The position numbers were made by a program, and so were the translations under genes. From positions 230,115 through 252,950 of the forward strand of contig MU646446.1 in the NCBI GenBank assembly GCA_026770585.1: a stretch of DNA of 22,836 nucleotides, in the 5' to 3' direction. Under the pieces are notes generated by a model that did not search any database, had not been told where the DNA came from, and saw only the letters and a program-made list of their open reading frames with translations. This document shows, piece after piece, positions 10,253 to 22,200 of this stretch; positions within the stretch are counted from its first letter, which is position 1, and every line of letters starts with the position of its first letter. The stretch comes from Baffinella frigidus. Lineage: Eukaryota; Cryptophyceae; Cryptomonadales; Baffinellaceae.

Positions 10253-13200
10253 AAAGAAAAAAAGGAGAGAGGGAGGGGGAGAGGAAGAGAGAGAGACAGA
10301 AAGAGAGAGAGAGGGAGGCTACTCAGAACCCCCCCCCCCCCTCTGTACGAGCCTCTCCGCGAACACACCCTCTCAGCCCTGAGCCCCTCTTGCGTTTGAA
10401 TATGGCAGGCATCTGGGGTGACGAAACCACGTGCTCCAGCGAATCGTATACGGTCTGGCCTCCCAGCCAAATCAGACCCCGGCCATTCGTCATCCGAAGA
10501 GTTGAGAATTTTGATCGCGTGTTCTGGCGGAGAAGTGCTGGCCTCCCAGCAAATCAGACCCCGGCCGTTCTTCATCCGAAGTCAAGCGTTCTGATCGTGT
10601 GGTCTGGCGGAGATGTGCTAAGGGTCGAGGATTGAAGGTGGAGGGTGGAGGGTGGAGGGTGGAGGGTGGAGGATGTGAGATGAGAGATCAGGTTTGGTTG
10701 TTGAGCGATGAGAAAAGGGATGGAAGACGAGCGATGAGAGATGCGGATTGATCGTTGAGCGATGAGAGATAAGGTTTGATTTTTAAATAATGAGAGAATG
10801 CGTGATTGTTCAGGTGCGCACAGCCATGGAGGTGTTCAACGTGTCCCGGGCGGAGTTTGAGGACGGCTTTGAACACTGCTCCTCGCACGTGTAAACACCC
10901 GAACCCGCACCCCCAAATCGTAGTGGGGTCGGAGGGGGCCTGTACTCACTCTAGCACTGTCCCAAAAGGCATAGCGAGGGAATGGTACGTGCGCAGGGAT
11001 TTAATCAAATCCAATTAATCAATTTCAAGCCTTCTGCACCGGGGGGCCTGTTGTGATCCGAAAGGAAGCGTGGCCTTTTCTGCAGGATAAGTTCCGGTGT
11101 CCGCCTATGGTGGGAGTTACAAGAACCTAAAGGACCTAAAACACACCCAGGTATGCAAGCTTTCTTCTGGAGGGCGATGACGAAGAAACCGCGGCATCCC
11201 TCCTCCTGGCCGGCACTGCTACCTATCACGTCCTGCACCAGTCGGGGGCGCCTGCAGTCGGGTGAGGTCCCCGGACTTCATTTTGGGACATAAGTGAATC
11301 AGTTGCAAAGCATGAGGTAAGAGTGGATATGCTATGATTTGCATAAAATCACGGGTTAAAATAGCATAAAAGTGCAACTGGTTCAGTTGCTTCCTAGATT
11401 CGATTGCATCAGAATCTCTGCCTCTCGTCTCAAGCAGGGTCAGACCCCGTCGGCTAGGGCTGGCATGTCCTACTCTTAGCCGCATCCTAGCTTTACCATG
11501 GCAAAACAAATATCCCAGCATAGCACGAAACGATTTGAATTGAATCGGCCGCATTCTAACTTTGCCCCCTCCCTCTTCCCAACCACCTCGTAGCTTTTCT
11601 CTGCACACAGTTAAGCTGGATGGCTGCGGTGCGAATCGCCCAGGACCGTGAATCGGTTTCATTCGAACTTTGTCCATCCCTTCCCATCCACCCGAGTTAA
11701 CCTGGTCCGAATCACCCAGGACCGTTTTGAAAGTGGCGCTCTTCGCTTTCTTCTCCTCAAAATACGAAGCCGACGGTGGGTGCCAAGCTCTGCACAACGA
11801 ATTCACTTTCCACTATCCCCAAGAACTCACATTTCACTTTCATTTCAAACCTCTGCCCCACGAATTCACTTTTCACGTTCACTGTCTCCAAGAATTCACG
11901 TTTCACATTCACCATCCCCAAGAGTTCACTTTTCACATTTCCTATCCCCAAGAATTCAGCATTCGCATTCACTGTACTCGATCGTTGCCATTGTAACCGC
12001 GGCTTACACTCCTCCAGCGTAACGACAGCAGAATGACTAGAGTTTTGGAATAAATACCCAATCTGGACCAGCTGCCGAAGGCAGAGAGAGAGAGAGAGAT
12101 GTTTTTACCAACACTCGGGCAAACGCATCCTATCAGTTGCCGGCGGCAAGCTCACAGCAGCCCGCGAGGATTTCCTCCTCACTCTTCAGGTCCGGCCCAC
12201 CGAACCCCTGACTGTGTACCAAGGTTGACTGAACCGGGCAGGCTTCGTACCAGGACGATAACTGAACCGAGCAGGCTCTGTACCACGACAATTTCTGTTT
12301 GGTCAACAATCGTTGGAGCCTCTGCACTCTGCTCGAATTTTGACATGTGAGCACTTTGGAGGCATTGGATCCCTTTTGAGCTTGCCATTCCACACACGAT
12401 TTCTTCCAATGCACAAAAGAGCGTAAAAGCCTTGAAAGTGCTCGCATGTCAAAATTTGAGTGCCGCGAATGAAATCTTGTTTTTGGCAAGCCCATTTTGA
12501 CAACTTTCGTGTACTACGTCCTATCGTAATCATGTGTGACATGTCAAGTGCGGCCTCTTGTTTCGTATGAAGGAACTTCAGTTTTATAGTGACTCGGTTC
12601 GTGTGAATTAAGTGCAGTTTCAAAGTACCTCATTTGACCCACAGGTGAAGTGCAGCTTTGACGGTGCGCGAGTTGTCTGGGACCCTACTTACGCCGGGGT
12701 ACGCCCCACACTAAATCCCAGCGCTGTCCAATCCATCTTTTTGTCCAACCACGGGCATCGACGCAGGTTAGACCACACTTTTTGGTTGGGGAGGGCGACG
12801 ATGAGAATGTTGAAACTGAACTTCCTCCACACGATGCAAGAGGCCGCACGAAGAGGCCCCGTCCCTAGCCTTGAAAGATTCCATCTGAGCAGTCAACTTT
12901 GACAAAGACCTTGCGTGTAGCCGACTGCTCCGACCGTCAGCGGCTCTCTCTCTCTCTCTCTCTCGAGCCTCAGTCTTTAGCCCCAGGTGCGATCCCCCTG
13001 GATAGCCCCCGAAAGAGAGAGAGTGGCGAATCGTTTTGGGGTATACGGGATGGCCAGGGTGGTTGGATAAACGAGTCTTCCTCGCTGTTTGCACCTTTTT
13101 ACATTAAAATACTGATTTTAAATCTTCAAGGGGGAAAACGTGTCTAAACGTGTCTTTCTCCTGCAGAATGCAGACACGACTGAGGACCCGTTTTCGTTCC

Positions 13201-16200
13201 CTCCGACGGGGCTTCGTGTCGACAGGTGCGTCGGTGTCAAATAACATACACAAATATGATGAATCTTATAAAGTTTTTCAAAGCATTGTTAAATTTCAGA
13301 TTTATGTAATAAATGGGTGCTTTTGGTGCTTTGTAGTACACTCACATTGCCTCTCACGCCCACCTCACCAAAGAAGAGATAGGAGACATTCTGCGTCTGA
13401 GCTCCGACAGCTAAACCAGAGGGTCACCTGTGGCTGCCCGAGTAGCTAGGTTGTGAGCCTCGTTTTTTTAGGTTCTTAAGGTTCGTTAGTTGTTTTAGGT
13501 TTAAAATGCTCCCAACCTAGGCAGACACCCCGCCCTTCCGTGGAAAGGATCCGTAGAATTGTCCTGCTTCCTTGCTAAGACTCGCCCTTGCCAGTAAGAG
13601 GGCTGGACACGAGCCCCACCTACTCCCCCAGAGAGTGGTGGCTGCCCCTCGTGGGCTCTACTAGCGCCGTCATACTGAGACTCGCCTTCATCAACAGGGT
13701 GTACCACGAACGCAACCTCGACCTCAACGATGGCCTCAGACGAACTGTGAGCCTCCCATCCTCTTGGTTGACTAATCACAGTTCCAGTTACAGCACCTTC
13801 CTGGTTTAGTCAACAGCCGTACTGGTACAGAACCTGCTCCGTTCGGCTCTTGGTGTGGTGGTGCGTGGCGGGGGAGGGTTCGATGTCTGAGTCTATAGCA
13901 CCAATAGCTCCACTACAGTTAGGTGCATCCAGGGTATCTCACTTTTTCATATCTCGTGCAAAGGGAAGGTTTTTCGCTGGGCCTATCCGTGTCCTGCCTA
14001 GGGGCTCATGGCTGCATGTTGCTCACATCGGCATCTCGCTGCAGGTGGTACCCACTGACACCTGGGTCGTCGATTTCACGTTCACCATGGGCACCAACGA
14101 CACGGTCTGTGCCCCCCAGACATATCTACTCCCCGAAAACCAAATAATTACAAACGTTGATGGTTGAGTGCGGAAATTCTGAACTTCTGGTTTTCTTGAT
14201 TGTTTTAGTCCGGTCAAAAGATGCGAAAATTGCTCTATAAACATGGGCGTTGCATACGTCCTTAAAGAAGCGACCTGAGCATAGATGATAAACCATTGTA
14301 TACGTCATCTCCAACCCGAAACCCGAAACCCGAAACCCGAAACCCGAAACCCGAAACCCGAAACCCGAAACCCGAAACCCGAAACCCGAAACGATTCCAC
14401 CGTCAGACAACGGCTGTCCAGGTAAGTCGACGACCAGGTGCAAATATCTTTTTAAAAATATTGGATTTTACGCAACACACATAGCTCTGGTGAACATTCC
14501 TGTGTTCTGTAACCTTATATTCATGCCCGCTAGGTGAATGTGCTCTACCTCCCGCGGGTATTCAACAATGATACGCTCTCCAAACAAGACTATTCGGAAG
14601 CAGAGCTCGACTCATTCGGTATCCCCAGACTCTGAAATGCTGTTTGGGATTTAGTGGTTTTGGTGTGGGGCTTCAAGTCCCGGGTTCCCTCATGCCAAAC
14701 ACTGGCTCTGAACCCTAAAACCCAAACCCTCATCCCCAAACCTGACCCGAAACCCGAAACCCGAAACCCGAAACCCGAAACCCGAAACCCGAAATCCGAA
14801 ACCCGAACCCCTCAACCCTAAACCTTGAACCCTAAACCCTAAACCCTAAACCCCAAACCCTAAACCCTAAACACTACAACCTAAACTCTCAACCCTCAAC
14901 CCTGCACCCTAAACCTAAACTCTTTTAACCCTACACCGTCAATCCCAAACCCTGAACCCTAAACTCGAACCCCTAACCCCTATGCCCTAAACCCTATACC
15001 CCATCAACCCTCGACCCCCAGCACTGTTGTTCATGAAGTTGGAACGGCGATGCTAACGCATGCGACCCCCCACCCACACCAGGCATCGAATACTTCCCGT
15101 GCGGTAACGAAGGATACGTTCCACAGAACCCAACGCAGCGCACCACGGGTGGAGCCCCTCCTGCCACCCTATCCTGCCAACTGCCGCCCTATCTTGCCAA
15201 CTGCCGCCCTATCCTGCCAACTGCCGCCCTATCTTGCCAACTGCCGCCCTATCCTGCCAACTGCCACTCTATCCTGCCAACTGCCTCCCTATCTTGCCAA
15301 CTGCCGCCCTATCTTGCCAACTGCCGCGCTATCCTGCCAACTGCCGCCCTATCTTGCCACGCTATTCACTGCCTCGGCCTCGCAGTGCACCACGGGTGGA
15401 GCCCCTCCTGCTGCGAAGTCCCCACCAAAACCCACGTGCAACGAAACGGGGTTGGCCAGATGACCGAAATACTGCACTTGGGAGGGCGGGTGGCTCCTTG
15501 GAGGTTTTTGGCTTCTTTTATGCCCAACAAAACCTCTCCTCCCCGAAGAATCCTGCCCACCTTATCTGCCGGCCTTTAAATTTTCATCATCGCACAGCGT
15601 GCTGCCTCCCGAGATTCGTCGACAACTACCGCCCCATCGACCCCTTCCAAACCTTCATCGAAACCTCCGCCACATCCGGAGACCTCGCCGTTTGCAACGA
15701 ATCTGACCCGGAAATCGCGCCGCCCAGCAACTTCATCCCAGAAACCGACTACGTGCAGGTTTCTTCATTCTTCGCCCTAGGCCCCCTTCTTGTGCATATC
15801 TGGTGGAGTCCCGGTTGCGTTTGTGTGTCGTCAATTTTTTTTCGCATCCTCCAAATTATCTGAGTAACTTTCTTTCGCCGTCAAAATGTCATTAACACAT
15901 TTTTCTCTCCGCAGTCCAAATTTCCCCAGATGAATCTCTCAGACGTGGAAGTTTGGCTTGACGAGCCGTATGCGCGCATCTTCAAGGGGAGGGCCAGGCT
16001 CGCCGACCACGAGCTCAGGTAAAGCCCGCCCTCCGAAGTGAATCTTTTTGGCTGTTGGGATCTGCCCGGCTCGCCGATGAGGGGCTGAGAGAGGTGACGT
16101 GCCCTAGAGCTCCTCAGGGGGATACTCTTCTGAGGGTCAGAGAGAGAGTTCTTTATTGACAACCAACTGGTCCAGATCCGCTTGATCACCGAGATGATTT

Positions 16201-19200
16201 TAGTGGACCGGATTTGTGTTATGTTATGGGTGCTTGAATTCCTTGTTCCCGGTAGCCTTGTATCTAACGTCCTAGTTGTGTGGGTCATGTTGGCGTCATT
16301 TTCGTTCTCTGGGCAGGCAACGTGCGGCGATCCTCGGCGAAACGGACGGTTCCCACACCATCAAAACCTTCTTGGTACCGATCACCCACTCTGAACTCTG
16401 AACTTAAAACCCTCAACCCCACACTCCTCAACCCTCAACCCTCAACCCTTAACCCTAAACCCTAAACCCTAGACCCTAAACCCCAAACCCCAAACCCCAA
16501 ATCTCAAACCCTAAACCCTAAACCCTAAACCCCAAAACCTGAACCCTAAACCCTCAACCCCAAACCCTCAACCCCAAACCCTCAACCCTGACCCCCAACC
16601 CCTAAACCCAAACCCCAAACCCCAAATCCCAAACCCCAAACCCCAAGCCCCACCGATCCACACTGCTTTCTCCACTCGCCTTCCAAAGCGAAGCCTTTCG
16701 AACGTGTAATCGACCTTTTCGTGCAGGGGCTTGCACACTTCTCGCCAACAGGGCCCACCAAGTTCCTCAACTCCGCCGCCTCCCAGACGAGGTTCTGCCG
16801 ATTCCCATTCACGGAGAGAGAGAGAGAGAAAGAGAAAGAGAGGGAGACTGCACCTGCAACATGTGTTTTTTTCGCGCATTCCACGAGATGACGCGGAATG
16901 CAGGGGTCCAGACGCGCGGTGTGTCGCGTCGCGTCCGGGACCTTCAGAAACGTGATGAGTCGCCTTTTGCACCAGGACGGAAGTAGACTGTTTCTACAGG
17001 ACACGCTACTGTAGTGCGGACCTTGAGGACCTTGAGGATAGATTCAATCCCGCCATAGCCGGACACCTCGCCGGCCCGTGGAAAGACTCGGCAGAAACGT
17101 GTAGCTAGAGGGGTGGCATACAGGTATCCGATCATTAACCTCACCGAGCTTGGCTCTGAACCGCACCGTCCCGCGGCACACAACTGTGTAGGGGGTGGTA
17201 TACAGCGATCCGATCAGAACCGTGTAGGATGGGGTGATATACAGGTACCTCGCTGAGGTTGGCTCTGAACCGCACAATCCCGCGGCAGCATCATCCTGAT
17301 CAAAAGCGACTTCTTCACCGTCTCGTTCCTCGCAGGAAATCCCGAAACCCCTTTAGGTCCATTAGGTTTTAAATGCTCTCAACATAGGCGAGCACCATGC
17401 CTTTCCGTAGAAAAGATCTACATCTGCCGCACAGTGATCCCCGGACCAAATCTCATCCCCTAATCATTTCTCCTTCACCGTCTCGATTCTCGCATGAAGC
17501 CCCGAAACCCCGCAACGTAATCCCTGGACCAAATCTAGCCCCCTAATCATTTCTCCTGCACCGTCTACATTCTCGCAGAAAACCCCCAAACCCCGCACAC
17601 TTACCCCCGGACCAAATCTAGTGCCTAAATCGTTGACCCTAGACCCCGAACCACATCTAAATCCCAAATCCCAACATCTGAATGTTACATGTGGGGGACA
17701 GGCACAAATCAGTACAACTTCTTCGACTACTGCAACTTACGGCTGCATCAGGTCTGCCTTCACTTCTCAAGCGGGGAGAAAGCAACTGAAAGGATTTTAA
17801 GACTTTCATCTGAATCTGGGGCCAAAATCTGGCCTCACATTTTTATTCTCATGCGAGGAGCCGAGGAGCAGAGCTGTAGCCCACCTGGATGAGGCTTTGG
17901 CTCGAGGATTTGCACCAGCGCGCCGCGGTGTTTCGGTGGGGTTTGGGGTGCTGGGGTTGGAGTAAATGGTGTTCGAGGAGCCGAAGGCGGCTCCTCGAAC
18001 ACATCTTTCAGAATCTGTCGTCATGTACCACTCCGGCGATAGTTTCAGACTCCGGGTCCGCATAGGGTGGGACAGGGTGGGGGAGAGAAGGAGGGGGAGG
18101 AGGGGTGATGGGGGGAGTATCGTGCACACCATATACCCCAACCCCAGCATCCCAAACCCCACACCCAAACACCGCGGCGCCCTAGTGCAAACCCTCGAGC
18201 CAAAACCTCATCCAGGTGAGCTACAGCTCGAAGCACATTCAGTTCGCCGGCGTGACGTAAACCCCAAACCCTAAACCCTAAACCAAACTCCAAACCCTGA
18301 ACCCTAAACCCGAAACCCTGAACCCTAAACCCTAAACCCTAAACCCCAAACCCCAAACCCCAAACCCTACACCCTACACCCTAAACCCTAAACCATAAAC
18401 CCTAAACCCTAAACCCTAAACCCTACACCAGGTTCACGCTCGGGAGGCAGTACAAAGTCAACTCCAACTCCCTCGTGGTCCCTCTCACCTCGGTGCGCGA
18501 AACCCTACACCCTAAACCCTAAACCCTAAACCCTGAACCCTAAACCCTAAACCCTAAACCCTAAACTCTAAACCCCAAACCCTACACCCTACACCCTGAA
18601 CCCTAAACCCTAAACCTTAAACCCTAAACCCTAAACCTTGTGCCCTCAACCATAACCCCTGAACCTTAAACCCTAAGCTCTAAACCCTAAACTAGGTGCG
18701 CGTGGGGAAGGGCACCTTCGCCTCGACGGCCAACTGGACGCACGGTACCTTTAGGTTTTCGAGGTTTTTTGGGGGGGGGAACAGAGCATAGGTTGAGAGC
18801 TCTTACCCCTATGTTGTCCGCCTAAGTTGAGAGATCTCGGCATAGCTATGTTGTCCGCCTATGTTGAGAGATCTCGACATAGCGATGTTGTCCGCCTATG
18901 TTAAGAGCTCTCAACATGGGCGGACACCTCTCTCTTCCGTGGAAAGTCTCGGCAGAACCGGCTAAAGGTCCTCGCCTTTGTTCGCTCATTTTGTTGGTAG
19001 AAAAGTACCCTTGCCCATCCCTCCCTCGTCGCGACCACTGGGTGCCAAAAATAAACAAAACCCAACAGTCTCCAAGCTCGCGACTAACTACCTCCCCCAT
19101 ATCGACCCCCCCTCCAAACGAACCCAGCACCCTAATCCCAAAGCCCTAAACCTCAACCCCTAAACCCTAAACCCACACCCCAAACCCCTAATCCCTAGAA

Positions 19201-22200
19201 CCAAAACCCCCCTCCCCACCAGCGTGCCACACCTCCGAGGACGGCGCGATCTGGGACAAGAGCAACACGCGCGATGACTTCGAGGCGGCTACCCTACACC
19301 CTTATCCCTTGACTCTAAACCCTAAACCCTAAACCCTAAACCCTAAACCCTAAGCCCTAAACCCTACGCCCTAAACCATAAACCCTAAACCCTAAACCCT
19401 AAACCCTAACCCCTAACCCCTAAAACCCAAGTCCTACACCCTACACCCTACACTCTAAACCCTAAACCCCACACTCCACACCCTAAACCCTAAACCCTAA
19501 ACCCTAAACCCTAAACCCTAAACCCTACACCCTACACCCGTAACCCGTAACCCCAAACCCTAAACCCCAAACCCCAAACCAGGCGGCGCTGGCCCCAGAC
19601 TGTTCGCCCAACGCCAACATGTGCAAGAACCCCACGACCATCTCCCAACAGGCAACCCCGGCGCACCAAAGCACAAAAGAGCGAGCAACAAAGCACCAAA
19701 GGGAACCAAAGCATCAAAGGGCACCGGAGTTGCCTAATACGAAGCACCAAAGAGTGAGTGTAATACTTACACTCACTTTTGGGTGCTTTGTATTACATTC
19801 ACGGCAACCGAACCGGGCGCCCACATCCCGCGTGCCTTGCAACAAGTGTGTAGATACTCCAAACGTTTGACGTCATCTCGCCGCGAAAAACATTTCTCAA
19901 GTCATCTCGCCTGGTCTTCTTTTCAGTGGGTAGTACCGGGCTGTAACAAGACGGTACAAAAAGGTACAAGCCGGTACAAAAAGTTACTACCGTCACGTCC
20001 AAATAAGCCGTCCATCTATCATATATAGGCCACACCCACAAGAATTTGCACTTTCTTTTCTTTTCAGCAAAAGTCATTTCCTCCCCCCCAAAACAGTCGA
20101 TGGTGTCATTTTTCAGTAAGTAATCCCCCCCCCCAAAAAAAAACAGAGGATGGTGTTGTTCTGGATCCCTCTCGGCGACGGCTACTTCGACGCTCGCGAG
20201 GATGCCCACGATTCCTTTGTCTTCAGGTTATGAGCCTCCAATTCCCTTGTCTTGCCTAGAAGTCCGACCAGCATACGGAAGAGCCTTCCGGTATGCCCTA
20301 GGGCTCGGTGAACTACGGAACTGACTCTCCGTTAAACGTTGGTTTTGACTACGGTGGGCCCTAGGCATCTTAGCGACAAACAACGGTGCTGACTATCCGT
20401 ACAACTTTGGTTCTGACTACGGTAGGCCCTAGGCATCTTAGCGACGAACTACGGTACTGGATATCCGTTAAACGTTGGTTCTGACTGCGGTAGGCCCTAG
20501 GCATTCTAGCGACTTCCGACGACAGGGAGGACGCTTGTTGGGATGAGTTCAAACGGCTGCTACGGTTTGCGAACAAAATATTTGGATGCGCGAAATCTCT
20601 CGGGTTGGATCCGTCCGAACCTGCTTCTGATGTGGTTCCTCTCGGTGAGGGTCGTAACCTCTTCCTCTCGGTGTGCGCCAATTCCGTACACACCACACCG
20701 CCTACAATCGATATTTAAAAAGGGTGCTTGGGTAGCCTCGTGTGGTTCTGATGTGTTTCCTCTCGGTGCGCCCGCAGCATCTTCGTTGACCTTGTCGTGT
20801 CCGTCGTCGACAAAGACACTGACTTGCAATCCTCCGCCCGGTTCCCTCCTCATCGCCACCCCCCCGTGTGTGTTAGCTTTTATTTGAGGCATGCTAGGTT
20901 GGATGTCCTATGTTAGGAATAAAACCCAGGCCTAACATAGCATGAAAGCAATTCTGATTCAGTGATCTTCCTGATTCAGTGATCTTCCTCTAGACTCTCG
21001 AAACCATCCTGGACCCTCCCACGTCAGAATCAGGACCCCCTCTATCGAAACAAACACTGTCTCACGTAAGACCCTCACAGACAGTTCTCGTCCCTTGATC
21101 ACCACACCCTGATAGAGATTGGTAATTTATTGCCAAACAACCAGCGCCAGCGCCGCACATGCCTTAGGCATTGTGCTACTTACTGTACTCCGTGTCGACC
21201 GCTCTTACGAGATTTTCGCGGATGGATTCTATCTCCACCTCCTTCCCACCCTGAGAGTTGAAGAAAGGAGAGACGAACGAGCAGACTTGCTGAAAGCTTT
21301 ACACCCGGAAGGGCAAGTTTGAACCTCACCCACGGGAGATCGCTAACATGGCGAGACTTGTGAAAGAGAAAGAGAGTTCTTTATTGACGACCCACTGGTC
21401 CGGGCCCACTTCATCACCGAGATGATTTAGGACTGTGGGGGTTCGAATTACCTTTTCCCGGTAGCCGTACATCTACCGAAAGATCCTTGCCTGAGGAAAG
21501 GGGAACATTTTGCAATACTGTAGGGTCCATACATCCCCTGCGCCAGCCAGGAATCAAACGAAATCATGGACCTCTGGTGTAGGGGTAATACATTGTCCTT
21601 TTTTTTAAGTTGGTATTCGTTCTCGTGGGTGGCAGGTTCTTCGGGCAGATGCCCGTGGTCCGAGGCGGCGTCCTGCTTCACTGCGAGATCATGTGAGAGT
21701 CCCACGACAGTCACTCAACTATTCCTGGTACCAAATCTCCCCGGTTCAGGTATCGTCATGGTACAAAACCAGTCTGGGTGAGTCGGCAATCCTGCTTTAC
21801 TGCGAGCTGATGTGCCAAGCCTCACTCCGCACGACCAGCAGCCCTCACGTTTCAATCTTAGGGCTTGATTGACTATGTTGACACCGATATATGTTGAATT
21901 TTTGGTTCTTGGTTCTTGGTTCTGGGGTCGTGGTTCTGGGGTCTTGGTGCTTGGTGCTTGGTGCTTGGTGCTTGGTTCTTGGTTCTTGGTTCTTGGTTCT
22001 TGGTTCTTGGTTCTTGGTTCTTGATTCTTGGTTCTGAACGTTCCTAACGCAAAGCCCGGATGCAGGACCGACGTCTCCTACCTCAAGGAGATTGCAGACA
22101 TGGTGCCTATCCCTAAACCCTATGAAACCTATACCTTATACCCTATACCCTGTACCCTGTACCCTATACCCTATACCCTGTACCCTGTACCCTATACCCT

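Larger units (their letters stand above)
10889..12644 (+). other. Longest intron (1,756 bases)
   Basis: No exon found. It contains an inverted copy of repeat R1 (about 11088-11143), degenerate ~80-bp copies around 11540-11740 (cgaatcrcccaggaccgt), a ~30-bp minisatellite (11800-11972), the aaccgggcagg repeat (12229-12296), and a long inverted repeat (12332-12460). Confidence 0.6.
20841..22065 (+). other. Long intron with dispersed repeats R2 and R3
   Basis: Contains a tgattcagtgatcttcc tandem pair (about 20957-20990), an R2 copy (21115-21236), R3 copy 2 (21370-21477), and a TTGGTTC array (21902-22035). No coding exon found; open frames across the repeats lack splice context. Confidence 0.6.

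Noticed and set aside
9968-10399. 143-codon plus-strand frame
   Set aside because: Second half is Arg-Glu/Arg-Ala low complexity from GA/GC repeats. The first 30 codons look somewhat protein-like but the acceptor phase does not fit exons 22 or 23.
11087-11110. Short exon-like segment after ttttctgcag (D-K-F-R-C-P-P-M)
   Set aside because: It is the inverted R1 repeat (tgtccgcctatg), and exons 24 and 25 already join in phase 0.
11648-12022. 124-codon and overlapping frames with Ser-Pro-Arg-Ile-His repeats
   Set aside because: All plus frames are open because of the ~30-bp minisatellite; no acceptor or donor in phase with exons 24 and 25.
14296-14484. 62-codon frame with an N-P-K-P-E-T-R repeat
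   Set aside because: Direct translation of the CCCGAAA heptamer array, with no start or splice context.
15234-15863. 209-codon frame through the minisatellite into exon 32
   Set aside because: It is open only because the 20-bp repeat lacks stops; the real coding part begins after the acceptor at 15597.
21535-21610. tRNA-like sequence on the minus strand (cgtttgattcctggctgg with preceding arm-like bases)
   Set aside because: A T-arm-like stretch is visible, but I cannot form a convincing cloverleaf with D-arm and acceptor stem. At best a tRNA-derived relic.
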